The notes beneath the pieces were generated by a model. The model was not told the origin of the DNA. It did no database searches and saw only the letters and a program-made list of their open reading frames with translations. From Nocardioides euryhalodurans (GTDB lineage Bacteria > Actinomycetota > Actinomycetes > Propionibacteriales > Nocardioidaceae), in the NCBI RefSeq assembly GCF_004564375.1, contig NZ_CP038267.1, positions 2,978,501 to 3,042,500 on the forward strand: a DNA stretch of 64,000 nt, given 5' to 3'. How positions within the stretch are numbered: the stretch's first letter is position 1; each line of letters begins with the position of its first letter. Shown one piece after another: positions 57,946 to 64,000 of the stretch. The translations under genes and the position numbers were made by a program.

Positions 57946-57981
57946 TGACAGCGACGGTGTCCCTCCTGTCTCATCGAGACA
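57946..57981 (+). promoter_or_regulatory. Putative leaderless promoter and operator of the second arsR
   Basis: TTGACA at 57946-57951 and a weak TCTCAT 17 nt further put transcription start at the ATG 57981, so the mRNA is probably leaderless. A palindrome TGTCTC-ATC-GAGACA (57967-57981) covers the -10 and the first base of the start codon, a good ArsR autoregulatory site. A further TTGATCAA lies at 58003-58010 inside the gene. Confidence 0.5.
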
Positions 57982-58292
57982 TGTCGTTGACATCAGTTCA
58001 GATTGATCAACGCCTGACGGCGTTCGCGGACCCGCTCCGCTGCGAGATCATCGCGCTCCTGGCCCGCGAGCAGCTGTGCACGTGCCACCTCGTCGAGGAG
58101 ACGGGCGCCAAGCAGACCACCGTCTCCCACCACCTCAAGGTGCTCCGCGAGATGGGACTGGTGGAGACCGAGCCGTGCGGCCGCTTCACCTACTACAGCC
58201 TGCGCCCGGACGTCCTCGACGAGCTGTCCGACCACCTCGGTCACCTCTCCGGCGGCGCGCGGGCGGCGGCCGCCGCGCGGAGGCCGTGCTGA
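57981..58292 (+). CDS. arsR: ArsR/SmtB family arsenical repressor
   Basis: A 103-residue winged-helix repressor: RLTAFADPLRCEIIALLARE, metalloid site EQLCTCHLVEE (C-x-C, equivalent to the ELCVCDL motif that binds As(III)), HTH QTTVSHHLKVLREMGLVETE and wing PCGRFTYYSL. It represses the downstream arsenic genes and is released by arsenite. Its stop overlaps the ACR3 start (TGATG, shared A). It is independent of the ArsR-GNAT fusion at 54437. Confidence 0.92.
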   Translation: MSLTSVQIDQRLTAFADPLRCEIIALLAREQLCTCHLVEETGAKQTTVSHHLKVLREMGLVETEPCGRFTYYSLRPDVLDELSDHLGHLSGGARAAAAARRPC

Positions 58293-59398
58293 TGAGCGAC
58301 GCGACGACGGAGCGGTCCCGCACCGGCGAGGACGGCGTGCTGCAGCGGCTCTCGCTGCTCGACCGCTTCCTCCCGGTCTGGATCGTCGCCGCGATGCTGG
58401 TCGGCCTCGCCCTGGGCCGCTGGGTCCCCGGCGTCACCGAGGGGCTGGACTCGGTGAAGGTGGGGGAGACGTCGCTGCCGATCGCCCTCGGCCTGCTCCT
58501 CATGATGTACCCGGTGCTCGCCAAGGTGCGCTACGAGGAGATCGGCCACCTGACCTCCGACCGGCGGATGCTGTGGCTCTCGCTGGTCCTCAACTGGGTC
58601 ATCGGCCCGGCCCTGATGTTCACCCTGGCGTGGACCTTCCTGGCCGACCAGCCCGAGTTCCGCACCGGCGTGATCGTGGTCGGGCTCGCCCGCTGCATCG
58701 CCATGGTGCTGATCTGGAACGACCTGTCGCGCGGCGACCGCGAGGCGGGCGCCCTGCTCGTCGCGGTCAACTCCGTCTTCCAGATCGGCGCCTACGCCCT
58801 GCTCGGCACCTTCTACCTCAAGTGGCTCCCCGAGTGGCTGGGCCTCGGCGGAGAGGACGTCACGTTCTCGACGTGGGACATCACCAAGGCGGTGCTGGTC
58901 TTCCTCGGGATCCCGCTGGTCGCCGGCTACCTCACCCGCCGGATCGGCATCGCACGCCGGGGCACCGACTGGTACGAGGAGGTCTTCCTTCCCCGCATCG
59001 GCCCGGTCGCGCTCTACGGGCTGCTCTTCACCATCGTCGTGCTCTTCGGCCTGCAGGGCGAGGCGATCACCAGCGACCCGTCGTCGGTGGCCCGGATCGC
59101 GCTCCCGCTGCTCGTCTACTTCGCGGTGATGTGGGTGGTCGCGTTCGAGATGTCCCGCCGGGCCGGGCTGACGTACGAGCGCACCGCCACGGTCGCGTTC
59201 ACGGCCGCGGGCAACAACTTCGAGCTCGCGATCGCCGTGTCCGTCGGGGTCTGGGGCGTCACCTCGGGCCAGGCGCTCGCCGGCGTCGTCGGACCCCTGA
59301 TCGAGGTCCCCGTGCTGGTGGCCCTGGTCTACGTGTCGCTGTGGCTCCGGCGGCGGCTCACCTTCCACACCCCCACGACCGTCGGGAGCACCCGATGA
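58292..59398 (+). CDS. arsB: ACR3 family arsenite efflux transporter
   Basis: A 368-residue membrane protein with ten helices: PVWIVAAMLVGLALGRWVPG, ALGLLLMMYPVLAKVRYEEI (family signature), GLARCIAMVLIWNDLSRGD holding the essential Cys, and TAAGNNFELAIAVSVGVWG (conserved NFELA). ACR3 extrudes arsenite using the proton gradient. It lies between arsR and arsC in the usual order. Its stop overlaps the arsC start (ATGA). Confidence 0.95.
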   Translation: MSDATTERSRTGEDGVLQRLSLLDRFLPVWIVAAMLVGLALGRWVPGVTEGLDSVKVGETSLPIALGLLLMMYPVLAKVRYEEIGHLTSDRRMLWLSLVLNWVIGPALMFTLAWTFLADQPEFRTGVIVVGLARCIAMVLIWNDLSRGDREAGALLVAVNSVFQIGAYALLGTFYLKWLPEWLGLGGEDVTFSTWDITKAVLVFLGIPLVAGYLTRRIGIARRGTDWYEEVFLPRIGPVALYGLLFTIVVLFGLQGEAITSDPSSVARIALPLLVYFAVMWVVAFEMSRRAGLTYERTATVAFTAAGNNFELAIAVSVGVWGVTSGQALAGVVGPLIEVPVLVALVYVSLWLRRRLTFHTPTTVGSTR

Positions 59399-60045
59399 CC
59401 CACGTCCCCGTCGACCCCGCCCTCGAGGTGGCGCTCGACCACGCCGCCGACCGCCTGCACGAGGAGTTCGCGGGCGTCTTCGCACGCGAGACGGTCGCCG
59501 AGGTGGTCGCCGACAGCCACGACGCGCTGGCCGGCTACTCCGTGGCGACGTACGTCCCCCTGCTCACCCAACGCTTCGCCCGCGAGCGCCTGCGGGCGAT
59601 CGCCGTCACGAAAGGCACGATCATGTCCGACCGTCCCGAGGTCCTCTTCGTCTGCGTGCACAACGCCGGCCGCTCCCAGATGGCGGCCGCCCTGCTGGCC
59701 CACCACGCGCAGGGGAGCGTCGTCGTACGGTCGGCGGGCAGCGCGCCGGCCGACTCGATCAACCCGGCCGTCGTGGAGGTGATGGCCGAGCTCGGGCTCG
59801 ACCTCTCCCAGGAGTTCCCCAAGCCCCTCACCACCGAGTCGGTGCAGGCCGCCGACGTCGTCATCACGATGGGCTGTGGCGACGCGTGCCCGATCTTCCC
59901 CGGCAAGCGCTACCTCGACTGGCAGCTCGACGACCCCGCCGGGCAGGGCGCGGACGCCGTCCGGGTGATCCGTGACGACATCGACGGCCGGGTGCGCGGG
60001 CTGCTGGCCGAGCTGACCGCACAGCCCAGCGACAGCAACGCCTGA
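59395..60045 (+). CDS. arsC: Arsenate reductase ArsC with N-terminal three-helix domain
   Basis: A 216-residue protein. Residues ~1-75 are a three-helix bundle (EVALDHAADRLHEEFAGVFA; YVPLLTQRFARERLRAIAV). From ~78 comes a low-molecular-weight phosphatase-type ArsC: LFVCVHNAGRSQMAAALLAH with P-loop C-x5-R and, further on, TMGCGDACPIFPGKRYLDW, whose Cys and Asp complete catalysis. The family reduces arsenate with mycothiol or thioredoxin in actinobacteria. An internal ATG before SDRPEVLF shows where the fused enzyme part begins. Confidence 0.93.
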   Translation: MTHVPVDPALEVALDHAADRLHEEFAGVFARETVAEVVADSHDALAGYSVATYVPLLTQRFARERLRAIAVTKGTIMSDRPEVLFVCVHNAGRSQMAAALLAHHAQGSVVVRSAGSAPADSINPAVVEVMAELGLDLSQEFPKPLTTESVQAADVVITMGCGDACPIFPGKRYLDWQLDDPAGQGADAVRVIRDDIDGRVRGLLAELTAQPSDSNA

Positions 60046-60047
60046 CC

Positions 60048-61148
60048 TTGGCCCCCGGCGACCGTGACGTCGACGTCCTCGTCGTCGGGGGTGGCCAGGC
60101 CGGCCTCGCCGCCGGGTTCCACCTGAGGCGCGCCGGGCTCGACCCGGTCATCCTGGACGCGGCGGACCGGCCCGGTGGCGCGTGGCCGCGGACCTGGGAC
60201 TCGCTGCGGCTCTTCTCCCCGGCGGCGTACTCGTCGTTGCCGGGGATGCGGATGCCGCCGTTCCCCGGTCCGGGCTTCCCGACGGCCGGCCACGTGAGCA
60301 GCTACCTCGCCGCCTACGAGCAGCGCTACGACCTCGACGTGGTGCGCCCCGTGCGGGTGACCTCGGTACGTGCGGAGGAGGCCCGGCCCGACAGTCGGCT
60401 CGTCGTGGAGAGCGAGGCCGGCGCCACCTGGCGGGCGCGGGGGGTGGTGTCGGCGACCGGCACCTGGGAGCGGCCGTTCTGGCCGGCGTACTCCGGCATG
60501 GCCGGCTTCCGGGGCCGGCACCTCCACGCTGCGGACTACCGGCGTCCGGAGGGCTTCGAGGGAGCCCGGGTGGTCGTCGTGGGCGGGGGCAACACCGCGG
60601 CCCAGCTGCTCGCCGAGGTCTCTACCGTCGCGCACACCACCTGGGTGGCGCCGCGTCCGCCCCGCTTCATGCCCGACGACGTCGACGGCCGCGTGCTCTT
60701 CGGCGTGGCCACCCGCCGCAGACGGGCGCTCGACGCCGGCGACACGGGGGACGCCGGGGTCGGCGGCCTCGGCGACATCGTCATGGTCCCGCCCGTGCGC
60801 GAGGCCCGCGACCGCGGGGTGCTGGACGCGCGACCGATGTTCAGCCACGTCGTCCCGGACGGCGTCGCGTGGCGGGACGGCTCCCACGAGCCCGCCGACG
60901 TGATCCTGTGGTGCACCGGTTTCCGGCCGGCGCTGGCCCACCTGGCACCGCTGCACCTCGGCCGGGCGCACGGGGTCGTCCCCACCGTGCCGGTGGGGCC
61001 GGTGGCCGGCACCCGCGCCGCTGCGGACCCCCGGGTGCACCTGCTGGGCTACGGCGACTGGACCGGCCCGGCCTCGGCGACCCTGATCGGGGTGGGGCGG
61101 ACCGCCCGGGACGCGGCCCGGGACCTCGCCGACCTTCCCTTCATGTGA
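60048..61148 (+). CDS. ArsO-like flavin-dependent oxidoreductase
   Basis: A 366-residue flavoprotein: VDVLVVGGGQAGLAAGFHLR (FAD), GGAWPRTWDSLRLFSPAAYS, VVSATGTWERPFWP, second motif ARVVVVGGGNTAAQLLAEVS, and VILWCTGFRPALAHL. These are the motifs of FMO-like ArsO enzymes found after arsC in actinobacterial ars operons; ArsO's chemistry is not settled. The TTG 60048 start begins 3 nt after the arsC stop, which supports coupling. It is the last gene of the island. Confidence 0.82.
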   Translation: MAPGDRDVDVLVVGGGQAGLAAGFHLRRAGLDPVILDAADRPGGAWPRTWDSLRLFSPAAYSSLPGMRMPPFPGPGFPTAGHVSSYLAAYEQRYDLDVVRPVRVTSVRAEEARPDSRLVVESEAGATWRARGVVSATGTWERPFWPAYSGMAGFRGRHLHAADYRRPEGFEGARVVVVGGGNTAAQLLAEVSTVAHTTWVAPRPPRFMPDDVDGRVLFGVATRRRRALDAGDTGDAGVGGLGDIVMVPPVREARDRGVLDARPMFSHVVPDGVAWRDGSHEPADVILWCTGFRPALAHLAPLHLGRAHGVVPTVPVGPVAGTRAAADPRVHLLGYGDWTGPASATLIGVGRTARDAARDLADLPFM

Positions 61149-61193
61149 CGGTCGTCTCACGCTCGCCTGGCTGTGGACGACTTGCCGCACCTC

Positions 61194-61248
61194 GTTCACC
61201 GTCCGTTCACCGACGACCCCGGATCCGGTCACCTGCGCTCCCTACCTT
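61194..61248 (+). promoter_or_regulatory. PHO box and -10 element of the pst operon
   Basis: Direct repeats in 11-nt register: GTTCACCGTCC at 61194, GTTCACCGACG at 61205, a degenerate unit at 61216 and GGTCACCTGCG at 61227. This is the arrangement recognised by actinobacterial PhoP (G[GT]TCAYYYR[GC]G). A -10 TACCTT at 61243-61248 follows, with start of transcription near 61255, so PhoP would sit at the -35 region and activate under phosphate limitation. Confidence 0.8.
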
Positions 61249-61294
61249 CGCAGTGTCAGTTCCGACAGACATACAGACGTGTCAGGAGTACGAA

Positions 61295-62398
61295 GTGAAG
61301 ACCACTTCCATCCGTCGGGCCCTCGTGCCCGGCGTCGCGGCCGTGGCCCTGGCCCTGGCCGGTTGCTCGGCCGCCAACGAGCAGCCCGCCGAGGGCGGCG
61401 AGGGCGAGAGCGGCCTGAGCGGCACCCTGAGCGGTGGTGGCGCCAGCTCGCAGGAGGCGGCCCAGAACGCCTGGCGTGCAGGCTTCCAGGACGCCAACCC
61501 GGGCGTGCAGGTCAACTACGACCCGATCGGCTCCGGCGGTGGCCGTGAGCAGTTCATCGGGGGCGGCTACCCGTTCGCCGGCACCGACTCCGCCCTGTCC
61601 GAGGAGGACGGCGAGGTCGAGGGCGCGACCGAGCGCTGCGGCGGCGACTTCGTCGAGGTCCCCAACTACGTGAGCCCGATCGCCGTCATCTTCAACGTCG
61701 ACGGCGTCGACGAGCTCCAGCTCTCGCCCGAGACGCTGGCGTCGATCTTCAACGACGAGATCACCACGTGGAACGACCCGGCGATCGCCGAGGACAACCC
61801 GAACGCGGACCTCCCCGACGCCGAGATCACCGCCGTGCACCGCTCCGACGAGTCGGGCACCACCGAGAACTTCACCAACTACCTCGGCACGGTCGCGGAG
61901 GACGAGTGGCCCCACGGCGAGGTCGGCGAGTGGCCGATCGACGCCGGCGAGGCCGGCAACGGCACCTCCGGTGTGGTCTCCGCCGTCCAGAACGGCACCA
62001 ACACCATCGGGTACGCCGACGCCAGCCAGGCCGGGGACCTCGGTACCGCGCTGATCGGGGTGGGCGACGAGTTCGTCGGTCCGACGCCCGAGGCGGCCGC
62101 CCAGATCCTCGAGGTCTCGCCGCGGACGGAGGGTCGTCCCGAGACGTCGATGGCCTTCGAGCTCGACTACGAGACCGAGGAGGCGGGCACCTACCCGATC
62201 GTCCTCACCTCGTACCTCGTCGCCTGCACGTCCTACGAGGACCCCGAGGAGGGCGAGCTGGTCAAGGGCTACCTGTCCTACATCATCAGCGAGGAGGGAC
62301 AGCAGACCGCGGCCGAGAACGCCGGCTCCGCACCGCTGTCGCCCGAGCTGGCCGAGGAGGCGCAGGGCATCGTCGACGGCATCACTGCCGGCGAGTGA
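61295..62398 (+). CDS. pstS: Phosphate ABC transporter substrate-binding lipoprotein PstS
   Basis: A 367-residue lipoprotein: signal VAAVALALAGCSAA with lipobox L-A-G-C, then the phosphate-binding fold: GGGASSQEAAQNAWRAGFQD, YPFAGTDSALSEEDGEV (S/T-D site), HRSDESGTTENFTNYL (ligand-binding SGTT) and GNGTSGVVSAVQNGTNTIGY. It captures phosphate outside the membrane for PstCAB. GTG 61295 is preceded by AGGAG at the right distance. It is separated from pstC by a hairpin that probably lowers downstream expression. Confidence 0.95.
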   Translation: MKTTSIRRALVPGVAAVALALAGCSAANEQPAEGGEGESGLSGTLSGGGASSQEAAQNAWRAGFQDANPGVQVNYDPIGSGGGREQFIGGGYPFAGTDSALSEEDGEVEGATERCGGDFVEVPNYVSPIAVIFNVDGVDELQLSPETLASIFNDEITTWNDPAIAEDNPNADLPDAEITAVHRSDESGTTENFTNYLGTVAEDEWPHGEVGEWPIDAGEAGNGTSGVVSAVQNGTNTIGYADASQAGDLGTALIGVGDEFVGPTPEAAAQILEVSPRTEGRPETSMAFELDYETEEAGTYPIVLTSYLVACTSYEDPEEGELVKGYLSYIISEEGQQTAAENAGSAPLSPELAEEAQGIVDGITAGE

Positions 62399-62410
62399 CG
62401 TGAGACTGGG

Positions 62411-62440
62411 GACCCTGCCCGGAGTCGTCCGGGCAGGGTC
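62411..62440 (+). terminator. Attenuating hairpin between pstS and pstC
   Basis: A perfect 13-bp stem GACCCTGCCCGGA / TCCGGGCAGGGTC with loop GTCG, 12 nt after the pstS stop. No T-run follows. In pst operons such a hairpin lets pstS exceed the permease genes. Confidence 0.7.
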
Positions 62441-62500
62441 CACCGGCATGAGTGGACCACCGGTTGTGCGTGGCGGCGGTCCGCAGGAAGGATGAACAGC

Positions 62501-63424
62501 GTGTCAGTGGAAGCAGCGGCTCCCCCTGTGGTGCGTCGCCGCGGTGACGTGATCTTCGCGGGCCTCGCCCGCGCGGCGGGGATCACGATCCTGGTGGCGC
62601 TCGCGGGTGTGGCGATCTTCCTCACCCTCGAGAGCGCGCCGGCCATCACGGCCACCCCCGAGGAGCTCGGCGGCGACAACATCATCGTCTACGTCTGGCC
62701 GCTGCTCTTCGGCACGCTGCTCGCTGCGTTCCTCGCGATCCTGATGGCGGCGCCGCTGAGCATCGCCCTGGCGCTGGTGATCTCGCACTACGCGCCGCGA
62801 CGGCTGGCCAAGCCCATCGGCTACCTGATCGACCTGCTGGCCGCGGTGCCGAGCATCGTCTACGGCCTCTGGGGCATCGGCTTCCTGGGCCCGCAGATCT
62901 ACCCCGTCTACGAGTGGCTCGCGGAGAACCTCGGCTGGCTCCCGTTCTTCGAGGGTCCGGCCAACGGCCGCAGCATCCTCACTGCCAGCATCGTGCTCGC
63001 GATCATGGCGCTGCCGATCATCACCGCCATCTGCCGCGAGATCTTCTCCCAGACGCCGACGCTGCACCAGGAGGCCGCGCTGGCCCTCGGCGCCACGCGC
63101 TGGGAGATGATCCGGATGACCGTCTTCCCGTACGGCCGCTCGGGCATCGTCTCCGCCGTCATGCTGGGCCTGGGTCGCGCCCTGGGCGAGACCATGGCGG
63201 TGGCCGTCGTGCTGTCGGCCACGGGCGTGGTCACCTTCAACCTGATCTCCAGCGTCAACCCGTCGACGATCGCCGCCAACATCGCGCTGAAGTTCCCCGA
63301 GGCGACCGGTGTCGACGTGAACGTCCTGATCTTCACCGGCCTGGTGCTCTTCCTGGTCACGTTCGTCGTCAACTTCCTCGGCCGTGCCATCGCCTCGCGC
63401 GGCGTCGTCAAGGAGAGCCGCTGA
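62501..63424 (+). CDS. pstC: Phosphate ABC transporter permease PstC
   Basis: A 307-residue permease with six membrane helices: GITILVALAGVAIFLTLESA; VWPLLFGTLLAAFLAILMAA; PIGYLIDLLAAVPSIVYGLW; ILTASIVLAIMALPIITAI; the EAA loop EAALALGATRWEMIRMTVFP; and the last helix VLIFTGLVLFLVTFVVNFLG. GTG 62501 is chosen because AGGAAGG abuts an ATG at 62492 too closely but stands 9 nt from this GTG; the ATG would add three residues. Its stop overlaps pstA (ATGA-type). Confidence 0.9.
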   Translation: MSVEAAAPPVVRRRGDVIFAGLARAAGITILVALAGVAIFLTLESAPAITATPEELGGDNIIVYVWPLLFGTLLAAFLAILMAAPLSIALALVISHYAPRRLAKPIGYLIDLLAAVPSIVYGLWGIGFLGPQIYPVYEWLAENLGWLPFFEGPANGRSILTASIVLAIMALPIITAICREIFSQTPTLHQEAALALGATRWEMIRMTVFPYGRSGIVSAVMLGLGRALGETMAVAVVLSATGVVTFNLISSVNPSTIAANIALKFPEATGVDVNVLIFTGLVLFLVTFVVNFLGRAIASRGVVKESR

Positions 63425-64000
63425 TGAGCACGACGGACACCCGGCCGACCCCGACCCGGTCCTCGCTGCCGCTCGTACGGCCGCAGCTTCCCCGCTGGGC
63501 GCCCGCGCTGGTCGCGGTGGTCGCGGCAGCGGTCGGTGCGCTGCCGATGATCGTCCTCGGCTGGGGCATCGTCGGCGCCGTCGTGCTGGCGGCGCTGGTC
63601 TACGTCGTCGCGCTCCCGGTCTGGTCGAGGGCGGTCGAGGGCTCACGCCGCTCCACGGACCGTCTGGTCAGCACCCTGATCTGGGGCGCGTTCGTCCTGG
63701 CCATGCTGCCGCTGTTCAGCCTGGTGTGGACGGTCGTCAGCAACGGTGCGCCGGCGCTCTCGGTCGAGTTCTTCACCAACTCGATGTTCAGCGTCGTCGG
63801 CGAGGGCGGCGGCATCTACCACGCCATCATCGGCACCGTCATCGTCACCGCGTGGGCGGCCGCGATCTCGGTCCCGGTCGGCGTGATGGCCGCGATCTAC
63901 CTGATCGAGTACGGCAAGGGCCGGCCGCTGGCACGGGTGATCACGTTCCTGGTCGACGTCATGACCGGCATCCCGTCGATCGTCGCGGGCCTGTTCGCCT
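63424..64000 (+). CDS. pstA: Phosphate ABC transporter permease PstA (3' end outside the window)
   Basis: The first ~192 residues of PstA: an N-terminal Ser/Thr/Arg-rich segment, helices WAPALVAVVAAAVGALPMIV and GAFVLAMLPLFSLVWTVVSN, and the conserved GTVIVTAWAAAISVPVGVMA then IYLIEYGKG. The window ends in DVMTGIPSIVAGLF, before the EAA loop. Partner of PstC in the phosphate channel; pstB probably follows outside the window. Confidence 0.92.
   Translation, partial: MSTTDTRPTPTRSSLPLVRPQLPRWAPALVAVVAAAVGALPMIVLGWGIVGAVVLAALVYVVALPVWSRAVEGSRRSTDRLVSTLIWGAFVLAMLPLFSLVWTVVSNGAPALSVEFFTNSMFSVVGEGGGIYHAIIGTVIVTAWAAAISVPVGVMAAIYLIEYGKGRPLARVITFLVDVMTGIPSIVAGLFA

Noticed and set aside
56460-57974. 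A 504-codon minus-strand frame
   Set aside because: Shadow of the MFS gene, low-complexity Arg/Gly/Asp composition.
61256-62449. A 397-codon minus-strand frame opposite pstS
   Set aside because: pstS is certain, and the opposite frame has no family features.
1-64000. Insertion sequences, integrases, phage genes or classic toxin-antitoxin pairs
   Set aside because: None of the translated frames shows transposase, recombinase, portal/capsid or known TA motifs.

Overview
The window is very GC-rich DNA, densely coded on both strands. It has many GTG and some TTG starts, stop/start overlaps of the ATGA or GTGA type, and families typical of high-GC Gram-positive bacteria: large ATP-binding LuxR (LAL) regulators, a GAF-ANTAR protein, an AfsR/NB-ARC-like remnant, an actinobacterial gas vesicle operon, a MutT1-like NUDIX-phosphatase fusion and a PHO box built of 11-nt direct repeats. 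I infer an actinobacterial chromosome, probably Nocardioides or a close relative; the genus is a guess from protein flavour. One tRNA (Lys, TTT) is present. I see no rRNA, CRISPR array, transposase, integrase or phage gene.

Layout. 1-5.0 kb: a gas vesicle operon (SRPBCC protein, gvpA-F-G-O-J-L-S-K and a 73-aa protein). 5-10 kb: an alpha/beta hydrolase, then on the minus strand an ECF sigma factor, a Zn-type anti-sigma and two MscS-like membrane proteins, and a LuxR regulator with a degenerate receiver. 10-19 kb: small membrane and hypothetical genes, an FAD oxidoreductase/SRPBCC pair, a broken flavodoxin-family gene, an HhH-GPD protein, a YihY/GAF-ANTAR/DUF6328 operon and an AzlCD exporter. 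19-23 kb: a coupled operon of zinc dehydrogenase, haem-oxygenase-like metalloprotein and CDGSH protein, facing a methyltransferase gene broken by three frameshifts, then tRNA-Lys. 23-28 kb: a membrane serine hydrolase with a DJ-1 protein lacking its cysteine, a GlxA-type AraC regulator, an NB-ARC remnant and an MFS transporter. 28-38 kb: a LAL regulator, a small partner-like protein, DUF4386, a truncated ABC ATPase, an MMPL transporter, an intact ABC ATPase/permease pair and an SDR. 38-42 kb: small basic proteins, a secreted HNH nuclease, a secreted unknown and a CPBP protease. 42-45.5 kb: a persulfide/sulfur operon (rhodanese, persulfide dioxygenase-rhodanese, TauE exporter, rhodanese-membrane protein) behind two CsoR/CstR-like sites. 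45.5-54.4 kb: a subtilase, DUF1269, a second LAL regulator with a second small partner-like protein, a cold shock protein and NUDIX-phosphatase. 54.4-61.1 kb: an arsenic island (ArsR-acetyltransferase fusion, two flavoproteins, MFS, ArsR, ACR3, ArsC). 61.2 kb to the end: pstS, pstC and the start of pstA behind a PHO box.

How the parts work together. The arsenic island directly precedes the phosphate uptake operon, so arsenate entry (Pst), reduction (ArsC) and arsenite export (ACR3) lie side by side. The sulfur operon would oxidise persulfides and export sulfite. The most unusual theme is a repeated pairing of a ~900-aa LAL regulator with an adjacent ~70-80-aa protein of one apparent family (28-31 kb and 48.6-51.6 kb). 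In the first copy the small gene follows an apparent leaderless promoter carrying TCATCA repeats. Several genes are decaying (13.7, 21.5, 26.5 and 32.0 kb), which suggests turnover in the 13-33 kb accessory stretch; part of it could also be assembly indels.
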